A DNA stretch of 64,000 nt from UBA11524 sp963617205. Lineage in GTDB: Bacteria; Bacillota; Clostridia; Christensenellales; Aristaeellaceae. The DNA is taken from positions 179,631 through 243,630 of the forward strand of contig CAVEOA010000001.1 in assembly GCA_963617205.1 (NCBI GenBank), written 5' to 3'. A program made the position numbers and the translations under genes. Below the pieces are notes generated by a model. The model worked only from the letters and a program-made list of their open reading frames with translations, did no database searches and was not told the origin of the DNA. Below are positions 7,566 to 16,868 of the stretch, one piece after another; position 1 is the first letter of the stretch; every line of letters begins with the position of its first letter.

Positions 7566-9131
7566 TTATTCCTGCGGAGGAACCGGCGTATATGCCGCCT
7601 CTGGAAGCGGCAGATCATCAGTAATTTCCAAATCAGTAGACGTGGAAGCATCTTCATCCTCGAGTAAATCAGCCGGTGTGGCAACAGAGATGGGCTGCGA
7701 ACCGAAACTTTCCGTCAGACTGTTCATCGCTGTTGACAGGATACTGAGAAGCTGTGTGCTGTCCATGCCCGTAACATTCTGTGCACCATCGGTCGGCAGT
7801 TCAAGCGCATTCCAGCGACCTGTTGTTCTCAGCGCCATGCGGAGCGTCAAATCAGCTTCTGCCATGTGAAGACCAGCTGTGATGTTCAGGCGGACAGGCG
7901 CAGCTTCTTTCTTTTCGCGGTTGTACTGGAGTGTCAATTCAGCCGTAATCGGCTCGAACGTTTCGTATTGCTCCTCTTCGCCCTCGGGAATATCCGGCGT
8001 AAGCAGCAGTTTCCATTCGGAATTATCGTAGCGCTTGCTGGAGTCTGACGTTTCGGAATGTGTGTACGAGAAGGCAAACGCAGCGCGTAACGGCTTGACA
8101 TCCTGAGCATCTGCGGCAGGCATGCGCGACACATAGCCCGAATAGGGCTGCTCGACATCTTCACTCTTTTGCATGCTCAACGTGAGCGTCTGCTTCTCGT
8201 TCATGAGCATCAGCGTCGTTGTCTGCTCTTCCTGCTTGAACGTCAGGTTTGTGTAGCCCCACGGATTTTGTGGAAGCGGCAGAGCAACAGCCACAGACAG
8301 CGTATCGCCATGCGTGGAGAGTGTTCTTGACAGACGCAGCTCACCCGTCAGCGGCAGCGCATCAATGCATGCGTCATAGAAGTAGAGCATCGATGTGTTC
8401 AGGTATGTGTCCTGCTGCGCCTCCGTCATCAGCGGTCGAATAAGCGCCAGCAGCTCCTGGTCATAGAGGAAGGTATGCCACAGCTGCTTTGCCAGCGCTT
8501 TGACGTTTTCAGCAGGAATGACATAGGTAATCTGAAGGCGCATCTCATCGCTTTCCGTAATGGTTGTCGGATCCGATGCGTAATCAGCAAGCCACAGCTC
8601 AATGCTGTTGAGATATGCATCAAGCAGAGGTGCCCACGTGTTTTCCAGGACCATGCTCGGCTGATTTGCAATGCCGAGGAGGACGGAATAGAAGGAAGGA
8701 TTGCCGCCTGCAGAAGTGCCAAGAATCGACTGAAGCGCGCTATCATTGAGCGAAACCGTCAGGATGGTTTCCGGCACAAGAACGGAACGGAGATACAGTG
8801 AATCGCCCACGCGGTAAAGCTGCGTCAGTCCCTGCTGATTGCCATCGTCATCCTCGGCATAAATCTGATACTGGAAGTCATCGCTTTCCTCCAGATTCAG
8901 CAGACGAAGATGAAGCGTTGATGCAGTGACGGGCAGGAACAAGTCAAGCCACGAGGCCGTGCCAGAGGCTGTGAGCGCCGTAGAGCCGCGAATCGGATAA
9001 TTCTGCACAGAAAATTGCTGATACATCACTTCGGGCAGCGTGTAGTCATCCTCTGTGGCAGCGAAGGCACTGCCCAGCATGAGTAACGTCATCACCAGCG
9101 TCAGGACGGCAGACAAGATTCGTTTTGACAT
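7566..9131 (-). CDS. Exported protein of unknown function A
   Basis: I do not recognise a family. The 521-residue protein has a clear Sec signal peptide (SKR, a hydrophobic core, likely cleavage after AFA near residue 24). No lipobox and no further membrane segment are seen. The mature part is rich in Thr, Ser, Leu and charged residues, with alternating patterns typical of beta structure. The C-terminal 30 residues are acidic and end in a proline-rich tail. It shares its layout and a few patterns with the preceding gene product (a TYVIP/YTIP segment followed by an amphipathic helix; an 'LS..LLS' helix near the end), so the two may be old paralogues. A GAGGAGG site precedes ATG 9131. It is the last gene of the operon from 13191. 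Confidence 0.7.
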   Translation of the reverse strand: MSKRILSAVLTLVMTLLMLGSAFAATEDDYTLPEVMYQQFSVQNYPIRGSTALTASGTASWLDLFLPVTASTLHLRLLNLEESDDFQYQIYAEDDDGNQQGLTQLYRVGDSLYLRSVLVPETILTVSLNDSALQSILGTSAGGNPSFYSVLLGIANQPSMVLENTWAPLLDAYLNSIELWLADYASDPTTITESDEMRLQITYVIPAENVKALAKQLWHTFLYDQELLALIRPLMTEAQQDTYLNTSMLYFYDACIDALPLTGELRLSRTLSTHGDTLSVAVALPLPQNPWGYTNLTFKQEEQTTTLMLMNEKQTLTLSMQKSEDVEQPYSGYVSRMPAADAQDVKPLRAAFAFSYTHSETSDSSKRYDNSEWKLLLTPDIPEGEEEQYETFEPITAELTLQYNREKKEAAPVRLNITAGLHMAEADLTLRMALRTTGRWNALELPTDGAQNVTGMDSTQLLSILSTAMNSLTESFGSQPISVATPADLLEDEDASTSTDLEITDDLPLPEAAYTPVPPQE

Positions 9132-9167
9132 GGGTTATTCCTCCTCATATGATGGATCAGCCAATGG

Positions 9168-10565
9168 TTATTCTACGATGACCTCTTTGCCAGCCTCCTG
9201 CTGAATTTTCAGCACATCCTCTTCTGCCATTTCGTAGAAGAAGAATGCAGCATCTTCGGCACTGAGCCCCTGAATCAGCGGACGGACAATTGCTGTTGCA
9301 ACTGCGCCGGACACCTGCGCCTGAAGCGATTGCAGTGCGTCTTCGCTGAGTGTGCTCAGATCAGTTGCTGTGGCGTTCGATTCCCATGGAAAGTGATCAG
9401 CGACACCGACGGTCATAGCGATGGTGCAGTCCTCGGTTATCCCTACCTCGCCCTTCCGCTGATAACGCAGCGTTCCGGAGCCTGTAAGCGTTTCGGAAGC
9501 CGTGCTGAAGGCAAGCTCCGGCGTGAAGGTTTCTGTGATGGTGGTGTCGCTGCCGGCAGACTTTGTTTTGACGACAACGCTGCCGCTGATGGATTCGCTG
9601 TCGCCGCTGATTACATTGGTCAGGTCGAAGGTTGCATCGGTCTGGCTTGTCTGTTTGTTAGCAGTCACCTTATAGGAATATTCGCCTTCAGCCGTAATCT
9701 TCTTGTTTGAGAAGGTCATGATGCGCGTAAAGCTCAGCGTATTTTTGTTTGAACCGCTCTTTGCAGGCGATGTCAAGGTGATTTCGTCGCGAGTTTCATC
9801 CTCTTCGCGCTTTGTGCGCCAGACGAACTTGACCGTGCGCAGATCGTCCTCCAGACCGCATATGCCGTTGTACTCCAACCGCAGCGGTGTTTCGTCCTGC
9901 GTACGATAAATGCGGATGGTCTGCTTGCCGGAGAAGGTCAAGGAGGCCAGCAGATCATGTAAATCGCCCTCGGGGCACAGCGACAGCAGGATTTCCTTGA
10001 AGGCATCCGTCTTGGACTTTGGAATGGTATAATCAGTGCAAGAGCTTGCAACGCCCATGTTTTTAATGGTGGTTTTCGTGCTCTTGCGCTTTCCGTAGTC
10101 TGCAAGCGGCTCCAAAAGCGAAGTGCTGAGCGTCCAGCCGTCTATCAGCCACTGCTCATATGTGCCGTCAATAGCGGCAGTGTCGGCAGATATATCTGAC
10201 CCGAGAAGCAGCGAAAGAACGTCATTCCCCGATGCAGTATAGGTCATGCCCGGCATGCAGGAAATCTGTGCCTCACTGCCGTTCTGTGAGAGCGTAAGCA
10301 AATTTTCACTGCCCATCGTGATGGCAACACTGCTTTGATCATCCCCAGCGTAAATGCACAGCGCCAACTGAGAGAGCACCTGATTCAGCATGGTTGTTCT
10401 CGTCTCATCGAACGGTGAATGCTCGGTAAGCTGAATCGACAGCGTGACAGCAAGCGGCGTTTCCGCCAAATCCACATCGGACGCATAGCGAAGCAGCTGA
10501 GAATCAGCCGATGCTGCGGAAAACAGCGTCAGGAGCACCAGCAGCAGCGCAAGCAGCTTACGCAT
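9168..10565 (-). CDS. Exported protein of unknown function B
   Basis: A 465-residue protein with a signal peptide (RK, then a run of Leu and Val, likely cleavage after SAASA near residue 20). No known domain is recognised. The mature part is Thr/Ser-rich and beta-like in the middle (many alternating polar and hydrophobic residues between 230 and 380). It ends in a helical region followed by an acidic tail. Two cysteines in the middle (SSCTDY, LSLCPEGD) and a third in GICGLE might form disulfides. The ribosome site is weak (AGGA about 12 nt before ATG). It sits 36 bp before the other exported gene and after dusB. The pairing suggests a joint role at the cell surface, but nothing shows what it is. 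Confidence 0.7.
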   Translation of the reverse strand: MRKLLALLLVLLTLFSAASADSQLLRYASDVDLAETPLAVTLSIQLTEHSPFDETRTTMLNQVLSQLALCIYAGDDQSSVAITMGSENLLTLSQNGSEAQISCMPGMTYTASGNDVLSLLLGSDISADTAAIDGTYEQWLIDGWTLSTSLLEPLADYGKRKSTKTTIKNMGVASSCTDYTIPKSKTDAFKEILLSLCPEGDLHDLLASLTFSGKQTIRIYRTQDETPLRLEYNGICGLEDDLRTVKFVWRTKREEDETRDEITLTSPAKSGSNKNTLSFTRIMTFSNKKITAEGEYSYKVTANKQTSQTDATFDLTNVISGDSESISGSVVVKTKSAGSDTTITETFTPELAFSTASETLTGSGTLRYQRKGEVGITEDCTIAMTVGVADHFPWESNATATDLSTLSEDALQSLQAQVSGAVATAIVRPLIQGLSAEDAAFFFYEMAEEDVLKIQQEAGKEVIVE

Positions 10566-10582
10566 GAAGGGTCACAATCCTT

Positions 10583-11551
10583 TCAAGTAAGAGTCTCTGA
10601 TTCCATATTTGCCTCAGCAAATGCACGAAGCATGTCCTTGACCTCGTCCGGACTTTCGAGCTGATTGATTTGTCCACGAAGCTGTGCAGCACCGCGCATG
10701 CCGCTGACATACCAGCCGATATGCTTGCGCATTTCATTGACGGCGACTCGCTCCGGCTTCCAATTCAGCAGCATATCATAATGGCGAAGTGCCGTATCGA
10801 TTCGTTCCCGAATGCGGAGCAGGGTAACCGTTTCGCCGCGCAGCTGTTGCTTAATTTGAGCGAAAAGCCACGGATTGCCGAGTGCTCCGCGTCCAATCAT
10901 CACCCCGTCCACGCCGGTTTCGGCGATTCGACGGACTGCATCGTCTGCGGTAAAGATATCGCCGTTCCCAATGACGGGAACATGCACGGCATCTTTGACT
11001 TCTGCTGCATAGCGCCAGTCTGCCTGACCACTGTATTGCTGCTGACGCGTTCGCCCATGGATGGTGATCTCACAGACACCGCAATCCTCAGCCATTTTCG
11101 CCATATCAATAACATTGATGTGGTCGTTGTCCCAGCCAAGGCGCATTTTGACAGAAACAGGCAGCTTACTCACCTTGCAGACTGCACGGAGAATTTTTTC
11201 AGCATTTTCCGGCGTGCGCATGAGCCCGCTTCCCTCGCCTGAGGCTGCTACTTTATGCGCCGGACAGCCCATATTGATGTCTATCCCGTCAAACCTGCCC
11301 ATTGAGGACAGCTCTTCGGCGGTGCGAGCCATCAAATCTGCTTCCTTGCCGAAAATCTGCACGAGCAGCTTGCCTTCATGTTCATCCTTTTGCAGCAACG
11401 ATACGGTTGCAGGGTGATTTCGCGGTGCATACAGATAACCCATTGCGCTGATCATCTCGGTCGTTGCCATATCGCAGCCCTGCTCAAAGCAAAGCAGGCG
11501 AAACGGCCAGTCTGTGATTCCTGCCATGGGTGCAAGCCGAATGCTTGTCAT
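10583..11551 (-). CDS. dusB: tRNA-dihydrouridine synthase
   Basis: An FMN-dependent enzyme that reduces uridine to dihydrouridine in the tRNA D-loop. The 322-residue protein starts with the family hallmark L-A-P-M-A-G-I-T-D. The catalytic Cys is in I-N-M-G-C-P-A-H-K-V near residue 100. Phosphate/FMN-binding segments follow (SVKMRLGWD, IHGRTRQQQYSG, IGNGDI, GVMIGRGALGNPW). ATG 11551 overlaps the TGA of the upstream gene (ATGA), which implies translational coupling; the open frame runs further upstream without a good ribosome site. It lies between a GH127-like gene and two exported proteins, an unusual context for this housekeeping gene. Confidence 0.92.
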   Translation of the reverse strand: MTSIRLAPMAGITDWPFRLLCFEQGCDMATTEMISAMGYLYAPRNHPATVSLLQKDEHEGKLLVQIFGKEADLMARTAEELSSMGRFDGIDINMGCPAHKVAASGEGSGLMRTPENAEKILRAVCKVSKLPVSVKMRLGWDNDHINVIDMAKMAEDCGVCEITIHGRTRQQQYSGQADWRYAAEVKDAVHVPVIGNGDIFTADDAVRRIAETGVDGVMIGRGALGNPWLFAQIKQQLRGETVTLLRIRERIDTALRHYDMLLNWKPERVAVNEMRKHIGWYVSGMRGAAQLRGQINQLESPDEVKDMLRAFAEANMESETLT

Positions 11552-13191
11552 GCATGATCCCCCCGCGGGAACAGTGCAATCCGCTTCGGTGCTTCGGCAT
11601 ACGGCACAAGCATGCATTCACGCACCTCGCCTGTCAGCGGCGGCAGAACTGGCAGACTGTGGGGCGCATTATCATCCTGCTTCCAGGCGATCGGCGCAAG
11701 CGATACCTTGATGACATCGCCGTCTGCAGTGCCGTCGCTGCACATCGCATAACGCCAATCATCATCGATTGGCAAAGTCATGACCTGCGCGCCGTACAGC
11801 AGATATGTCCCCTGATGATAGGAGGTGCAACGCGTGAGCGTCTTTTCCAATTCAACATTGATCTCATCGCCGTCATGCCAGATGCGGTCAAGCACAGCAT
11901 AACCGTCAATCAGCTTATTCATGCTGACAGGCTCGCCGTTCAGGAGAAGCTTCGATGAAGCTGCCCATGATGGAATACGGATGCGGAGAACAGCGTGCTG
12001 CTCACTCTTCATGTGCAGCGTAATGTTGTGTCTGCCAGCGTTTTCCTCGATGGACAGTACGATTTTGTTGCCGCACACGGCATATTTGCCGCTCATCAGG
12101 AGATTGACTGCGCAACCGTCTTCCCATGCCGTCACAGCAGACTGCATCGCCAGTGCATAACCGCGGCAGAAGCGTGGCAGAAGCTTGTCAGCACACGCCG
12201 TATCAACAAATGTATTTACGCGTTGAGCAGAAAGCAACTGATTTTCCTGCACGCAGGCAGGCATTGCGTTTGTCAGCATGCGCTCGAGTGCTTCCCATGC
12301 CCAGCCTGCATGAATGCCCATGCCAACACTGACAAATGCCTCCGCCCATGCGCCGAGCACCTCGCTTGAGATGGACAGGCTCGGATTCGTGCCTGCCAGC
12401 AACGGGTCGGCCGTGACACCGCCACAAATTGCACCATGATGACGACTTAGTCGTTCCCAGCCTGTTTTGGCGGCATTCATTTCCTTTGACGAGCCGCTTA
12501 GCCAGCTGCGCAGCATCGACGCACGTGCGCCATCTGCCAGCGCAACACCGTGATTTGTTAAGGTCAGATGCGTATAGTATCCTTCTATGTCGCCGTTTTC
12601 GTTCTTTAACCCTTCTGTAAGCTCATCTTCCGTTGTTAGATGGCTGACGGGCGTCTGAAAAGATGCGGTTGTTAGAACGCTGCCCCAATTCATGGTGCTT
12701 TCGGACAGGACGGCGCAAAGCTTCAGCAATGAGCTGATACCGGTGACGCGGTACACATTTTCGAGCAGTTCCATTAAATCTGCCGGGTCAGCGCAGACCG
12801 TATCATCCGCGATGATTTCCTCCCAACGTTTGGCTGCCCAATTCATCCAGCGAAGGAGGCATGAAAGCGTTTCTTTCTGCGGTTCGTATTCATAAAGTGC
12901 CCACACAGCACGAAGCAGTGAAATCGTCTCTCTTACTGTCAATGGAAATGAGCCGTCTTCGCGCTGTGTTGACATCATCGTACGGATTGTCTTTGCAGAT
13001 GTTGACTTATCCTTCCCGAGCAGCGCCGAAAGACGAAATGCTCCCTCAAGCATCGGCAGCTCATGACAGTCGGCGACTTGTGCATACAGTGCTTTTAGCG
13101 TTTTATTGTTCATCCGCACCTGACCGGCGCTCAGCGGCTGGCAGGTCAGCGCAGAAAGCGGATTCTTCTTCAAAACAGGTTTGAGCGGCAC
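11548..13191 (-). CDS. GH127-like (DUF1680-type) protein
   Basis: A 547-residue protein with the layout of beta-L-arabinofuranosidase-like glycosidases: an alpha-helical (alpha/alpha) barrel to about residue 370, then a beta-domain with the typical blocks ...AVLRIRIPSWA, LNGEPV, GYAVLDRIWHDGDEI and the closing LAPIAW. In active GH127 enzymes a Glu and three Cys (including a Cys-Cys pair before the beta-domain) bind zinc and one Cys is the nucleophile. Here the matching region reads TACADKLLPRFCRGYA and lacks the pair, so activity is uncertain. GTG 13191 has GGAGGA 7 nt upstream; a TTG at 13206 is the alternative. It is the first gene of the operon that continues into dusB. Confidence 0.65.
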   Translation of the reverse strand: MPLKPVLKKNPLSALTCQPLSAGQVRMNNKTLKALYAQVADCHELPMLEGAFRLSALLGKDKSTSAKTIRTMMSTQREDGSFPLTVRETISLLRAVWALYEYEPQKETLSCLLRWMNWAAKRWEEIIADDTVCADPADLMELLENVYRVTGISSLLKLCAVLSESTMNWGSVLTTASFQTPVSHLTTEDELTEGLKNENGDIEGYYTHLTLTNHGVALADGARASMLRSWLSGSSKEMNAAKTGWERLSRHHGAICGGVTADPLLAGTNPSLSISSEVLGAWAEAFVSVGMGIHAGWAWEALERMLTNAMPACVQENQLLSAQRVNTFVDTACADKLLPRFCRGYALAMQSAVTAWEDGCAVNLLMSGKYAVCGNKIVLSIEENAGRHNITLHMKSEQHAVLRIRIPSWAASSKLLLNGEPVSMNKLIDGYAVLDRIWHDGDEINVELEKTLTRCTSYHQGTYLLYGAQVMTLPIDDDWRYAMCSDGTADGDVIKVSLAPIAWKQDDNAPHSLPVLPPLTGEVRECMLVPYAEAPKRIALFPRGDHA

Positions 13192-13237
13192 AACTTGTTC
13201 CTCCAAATCAATTGATCCTCATCATTTACCGTTTCTT

Positions 13238-13266
13238 ATTATACCGCATTCTCCGGCAAACTGCAA
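13238..13266 (-). promoter_or_regulatory. Promoter for the GH127-like/dusB operon
   Basis: On the minus strand: TTGCAG (13266-13261), a 17 bp spacer and a perfect TATAAT (13243-13238). Confidence 0.75.
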
Positions 13267-13303
13267 TCTCAAAATGTAAAAAGCCTGCAATGCTTCGCAC
13301 TTC

Positions 13304-13332
13304 TTGACATTCACATTCGGCTCTTGTAAAAT
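13304..13332 (+). promoter_or_regulatory. Promoter for the YgiQ-type gene
   Basis: TTGACA (13304-13309), a 17 bp spacer and TAAAAT (13327-13332). It is back to back with the minus-strand promoter at 13238-13266. Confidence 0.8.
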
Positions 13333-13364
13333 ATGGCTGAGAACAGCAAGGGAGCGAGCGCCCG

Positions 13365-15296
13365 ATGAGCACTTTGAACACACAGTTTTTGCCTGTCACC
13401 TTATCCGAATGCCACGAACGGGGCTGGGATGTTCCTGACTTCGTATACGTATGCGGCGATGCCTATGTTGACCATCCGTCATTCGGTCATGCGATTATCA
13501 GCCGAACACTGGAAAAAGCCGGTTACCGCGTTGCAATGCTTTGCCTGCCGCCATGGCAGGATGAATCTGCATTCAAGCGTTTCGGCAGACCACGGTTGGG
13601 TTTCCTTGTGTCTGCCGGTGTAATTGACAGCATGGTGAACCACTATACTGTTGCGAAGAAGCGCCGCCATGACGACGCCTACGCGCCCGGCGGGAAGGGT
13701 TTTATGCGCCCTGACCGTGCGACGATTGTCTATTGCAACCGCATTCGGCAGGCGTATCGCGATATCCCGATTTTGATTGGCGGCGTTGAGGCGAGTCTGC
13801 GCAGATTTTCACACTATGACTATTGGGACGACAAGGTACGCCACAGCATACTGGTCGATTCGGGCGCAACGCTGCTGATGTACGGCATGGGCGAAACGAG
13901 CATCATCGAGTGCGCAAATTGGGTAGCAGACGGCATGAATCCGGCGGAGCTGCCGAAAATGCGCGGCATCTGCTACATGAGCAAAACAGCGGATCCTTCC
14001 TGCATTCACCTGCCGACCCATCAGGAAGTCAGTACGGACAAGCGCAAGTATGCCGAGGCGTTTCTCGTTCAATACAATGAGCAAGACCCGATTCGCGGCA
14101 AGCGTCTCTGCCAGCAGCAGGATACCGACCGCTATCTCATCCAGAATAAGCCGTGTCTTCCGCTGAGCCGCGAGGCGCTCGATGCCGTCTACGACCTGCC
14201 CTATACGCGCACCTATCACCCGATGTACAAGGCAGAAGGCGGAATCCCGGCGCTGCAGGAGGTCGAATTTTCGATTGCTTCGACACGCGGCTGTTTTGGT
14301 TCGTGCAGCTTCTGCGCCATCACGTTTCATCAGGGGCGGATTATTCAGAGCAGAAGTCCGCAGAGCGTTCTGAAGGAAGGGCGATTGCTGACGACGCTCC
14401 CCATTTTCAAGGGGTATATTCACGATGTTGGCGGACCGACGGCGAATTTCCGGAAACCTGCATGCCAGAATCAGCTGAAGGTCGGCGCGTGCAAGCATCG
14501 TCAGTGTCTGTTTCCGGAACCCTGCAAGAATTTGCAGGTTGATCATGATGAGTTTCTTTCAATTCTCCGGCAGCTTCGCGAGCTTCCGCGTGTCAAGAAA
14601 GTATTCGTTCGCAGTGGTTTGCGATATGACTACATTATGGCAGACAAAAATGCAACGCGATTCCTGCGCGATTTTTGCAGTCATCATGTATCCGGTCAGC
14701 TCAAGGTCGCGCCTGAGCATGTCTGCCCGTATGTGCTCGATCTGATGGGCAAGCCACGCCGCGAGCTATACGATGCGTTTGTTGCGCGTTATCAGCAGGT
14801 GAATGAACAGCTCGGACTTAAGCAGTACCTGATTCCGTACCTGATGAGCAGTCATCCGGGCAGTGACCTGAATGCTGCGATTGAGCTGGCGTGCTATCTG
14901 CGCGACACAGGCTTTTATCCGGAGCAGGTGCAGGATTTCTACCCGACACCGGGCACGCTTTCGACCTGCATGTTTTATACGGGGCTTGATCCACGCACGA
15001 TGAAGCCGGTATTTGTTGCACGTTCTGCGGATGACAAGGCGATGCAGCGTGCGCTCATGCAGTACAAGAATCCGAAAAATCAGCCGCTTGTGAGGAAAGC
15101 ACTCCGTCTGGCCGGACGGGAGGATCTGATCGGCTATGGGCGCGAATGCCTTGTGCCGCCGGAGCAAGGTGAACAGCGGAAGCATCCGCCTAAGTCAGAA
15201 GGCAATTCCGTTCATGCACGTAAGCCCTTTCCGCATCCTGATAAGCGCAGACTGGAGGATAATTCTCGTTCGCCGCGCCGTTCCAATCATCGATAA
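13365..15296 (+). CDS. YgiQ family radical SAM protein
   Basis: A 643-residue radical SAM protein of the YgiQ (UPF0313) family, whose reaction is not established. An N-terminal region resembling a B12-binding fold (residues 1-270, with PDFVYVCGDAYVDHPSFGHAII and the GGVEASLRRFSHYDYW block) precedes the radical SAM core. The [4Fe-4S] cluster motif is C-F-G-S-C-S-F-C near residue 312, CxxxCxxC. Further conserved cysteines lie in KHRQCLFPEPCKNL. Later family blocks are LKVAPEH and PYLMSSHPGS. The C-terminal 40 residues are basic and probably disordered. It has its own strong promoter and a terminator, and is not linked in function to its neighbours. Confidence 0.88.
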   Translation: MSTLNTQFLPVTLSECHERGWDVPDFVYVCGDAYVDHPSFGHAIISRTLEKAGYRVAMLCLPPWQDESAFKRFGRPRLGFLVSAGVIDSMVNHYTVAKKRRHDDAYAPGGKGFMRPDRATIVYCNRIRQAYRDIPILIGGVEASLRRFSHYDYWDDKVRHSILVDSGATLLMYGMGETSIIECANWVADGMNPAELPKMRGICYMSKTADPSCIHLPTHQEVSTDKRKYAEAFLVQYNEQDPIRGKRLCQQQDTDRYLIQNKPCLPLSREALDAVYDLPYTRTYHPMYKAEGGIPALQEVEFSIASTRGCFGSCSFCAITFHQGRIIQSRSPQSVLKEGRLLTTLPIFKGYIHDVGGPTANFRKPACQNQLKVGACKHRQCLFPEPCKNLQVDHDEFLSILRQLRELPRVKKVFVRSGLRYDYIMADKNATRFLRDFCSHHVSGQLKVAPEHVCPYVLDLMGKPRRELYDAFVARYQQVNEQLGLKQYLIPYLMSSHPGSDLNAAIELACYLRDTGFYPEQVQDFYPTPGTLSTCMFYTGLDPRTMKPVFVARSADDKAMQRALMQYKNPKNQPLVRKALRLAGREDLIGYGRECLVPPEQGEQRKHPPKSEGNSVHARKPFPHPDKRRLEDNSRSPRRSNHR

Positions 15297-15301
15297 TCAA
15301 A

Positions 15302-15337
15302 CCCCACGGCATATTTTCGTTGCCGTGGGGTTGCTTT
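15302..15337. terminator. Hairpin between convergent genes
   Basis: A perfect 10 bp stem, CCCCACGGCA (15302-15311) with TGCCGTGGGG (15321-15330), followed by TTGCTTT on the plus strand. It may also stop the minus-strand mutase gene ending at 15344. Confidence 0.7.
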
Positions 15338-15343
15338 ATGGAA

Positions 15344-16855
15344 TTATTCTTCGATTGCCCTGCGAAGAGGCGTCAGGTCAATGCCTTCCGTTTCCTCCAG
15401 CACAGACAGCAGCGCCGCAAGCATTTGATGAACGCCGCCGGGCACATCGCTTTCTACGTTCAGCGGCAGCACAGGATCGTGCACGGACAGGCGCAGCAGG
15501 AACCAACCGTTGTCGATGCCGCCGTTCAGGTCAAAGGAAATGCGCACGCCTTCACGGTTGTCCGGTGCAATGTGCCAGCTCTCCGCGGCATTCGCATAGT
15601 CCAGTACATGCTGAATGGCGATTTTGCCAGCCTCGCGGAAGTCCTCAGCCGTGATGCTCAGGCGGATTTCGCGGCTCTCAACAGGCTCCTTCAAATCAGC
15701 AATCAGGCTGCCGAGCGTTTTACCCTCCTGCTTGAGCTTCATTGCGCGGACAATCAACACTGTCACCAGATACATGCCGTCATCAAGGAAGTGATTTTCG
15801 CGCAATGCCGCATGACCACTCGTCTCAATGGCTAACGGGCAGGAAATGCCTTCCTGATTCAGTCGGATTGCCTCGTCAATGACATTGCGATAGCCGCGCT
15901 TGTAGCGGTAATGCTCGCCACCCCAGTCATTGATAAACTTCTTCAGTCCGGAAGAAGTTACGGAGTCCGTCACGATGGTTTCGCCGGGCGTATCATCCAG
16001 CAGAATGGCGGAAATCAGCGCAATCAGGCGGTTGCGGTTGATCTCACGGCCATCCGCATCAACGACGGCAGCGCGATCGCAATCCGTGTCGAAAATGACG
16101 CCCAAATCGGCGCCGACACGCTTCACGGCAGCAGAAATGGAAGCCATGGCATCGGCGTTTTCGGGATTCGGAATGTGATTCGGGAAATAACCATCCGGCT
16201 CCAGAAACTGACTGCCTTCAATCCATGCACCAAGCTCTTCCATCAGCCGTGCATAAAAACCGCCTGCACCGTTGCCGGCATCGACGACTACATGCAGACC
16301 GAGCAGCGGCTTCTGGATATCCGTACCGAGTCCGCGGCGGATACGATCTGCCAACTGCTCCTGATATGTCGGCAGGAAGGGTTTCTCGACAATCGCACCT
16401 GCCAGTGGCTGATCTTCCGGCGATAATGTGCTGGCTGTGCGGAGAAGCTCCTCCACCGCCGAACCCTCCAGTCCGCCGCTCTCCATGAAGAACTTCAGAC
16501 CATTCTTGTCATATGGATGATGGCTTGCCGTAATCATTATCGAGCCATCCGGCTGGAAACCAGGCGTGATAATGCACATATACATGGCAGGCGTTGTGCA
16601 CATGCCGAAATCGAGCACAGCTGCACCTGCCTTGCTGACGCCCTCAGCCGCAGCCCGCAGCAGCGCAGGACCGGTAATGCGGCTGTCGCGCCCGACAGCA
16701 ATGGTCACCTGTGTTACAGGCTTATCGAGTTTTTCGGCCACATACCGTGCGAATGCCATGCCCAGACACATCGCTACGTGATCTGTCAGCGGAGCATTGT
16801 CGCCGACTGCTACGCCGCGCACGTCTGAGCCGCTTTTCAATTTCATCCAATCCAT
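15344..16855 (-). CDS. Phosphomannomutase/phosphoglucomutase family protein
   Basis: An alpha-D-phosphohexomutase of 503 residues that moves phosphate between C1 and C6 of a hexose phosphate. The phosphoserine loop is T-A-S-H-H-P-Y-D near residue 115. The Mg loop D-T-D-C-D-R is near residue 265, the sugar-binding loop E-T-S-G-H-A near 350, and the C-terminal phosphate site lies in the DNREGVRISF segment. The WMKLKSGSDVRG start is typical of the Clostridia/actinobacterial subgroup. ATG 16855 has GAGGAGG 7 nt upstream; the frame is open further but lacks a site. It lies 13 bp downstream of the DUF2461 gene and is cotranscribed. The sugar preference (Man or Glc) cannot be read from the sequence. 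Confidence 0.85.
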   Translation of the reverse strand: MDWMKLKSGSDVRGVAVGDNAPLTDHVAMCLGMAFARYVAEKLDKPVTQVTIAVGRDSRITGPALLRAAAEGVSKAGAAVLDFGMCTTPAMYMCIITPGFQPDGSIMITASHHPYDKNGLKFFMESGGLEGSAVEELLRTASTLSPEDQPLAGAIVEKPFLPTYQEQLADRIRRGLGTDIQKPLLGLHVVVDAGNGAGGFYARLMEELGAWIEGSQFLEPDGYFPNHIPNPENADAMASISAAVKRVGADLGVIFDTDCDRAAVVDADGREINRNRLIALISAILLDDTPGETIVTDSVTSSGLKKFINDWGGEHYRYKRGYRNVIDEAIRLNQEGISCPLAIETSGHAALRENHFLDDGMYLVTVLIVRAMKLKQEGKTLGSLIADLKEPVESREIRLSITAEDFREAGKIAIQHVLDYANAAESWHIAPDNREGVRISFDLNGGIDNGWFLLRLSVHDPVLPLNVESDVPGGVHQMLAALLSVLEETEGIDLTPLRRAIEE

Positions 16856-16868
16856 GGTAATGCCTCCT

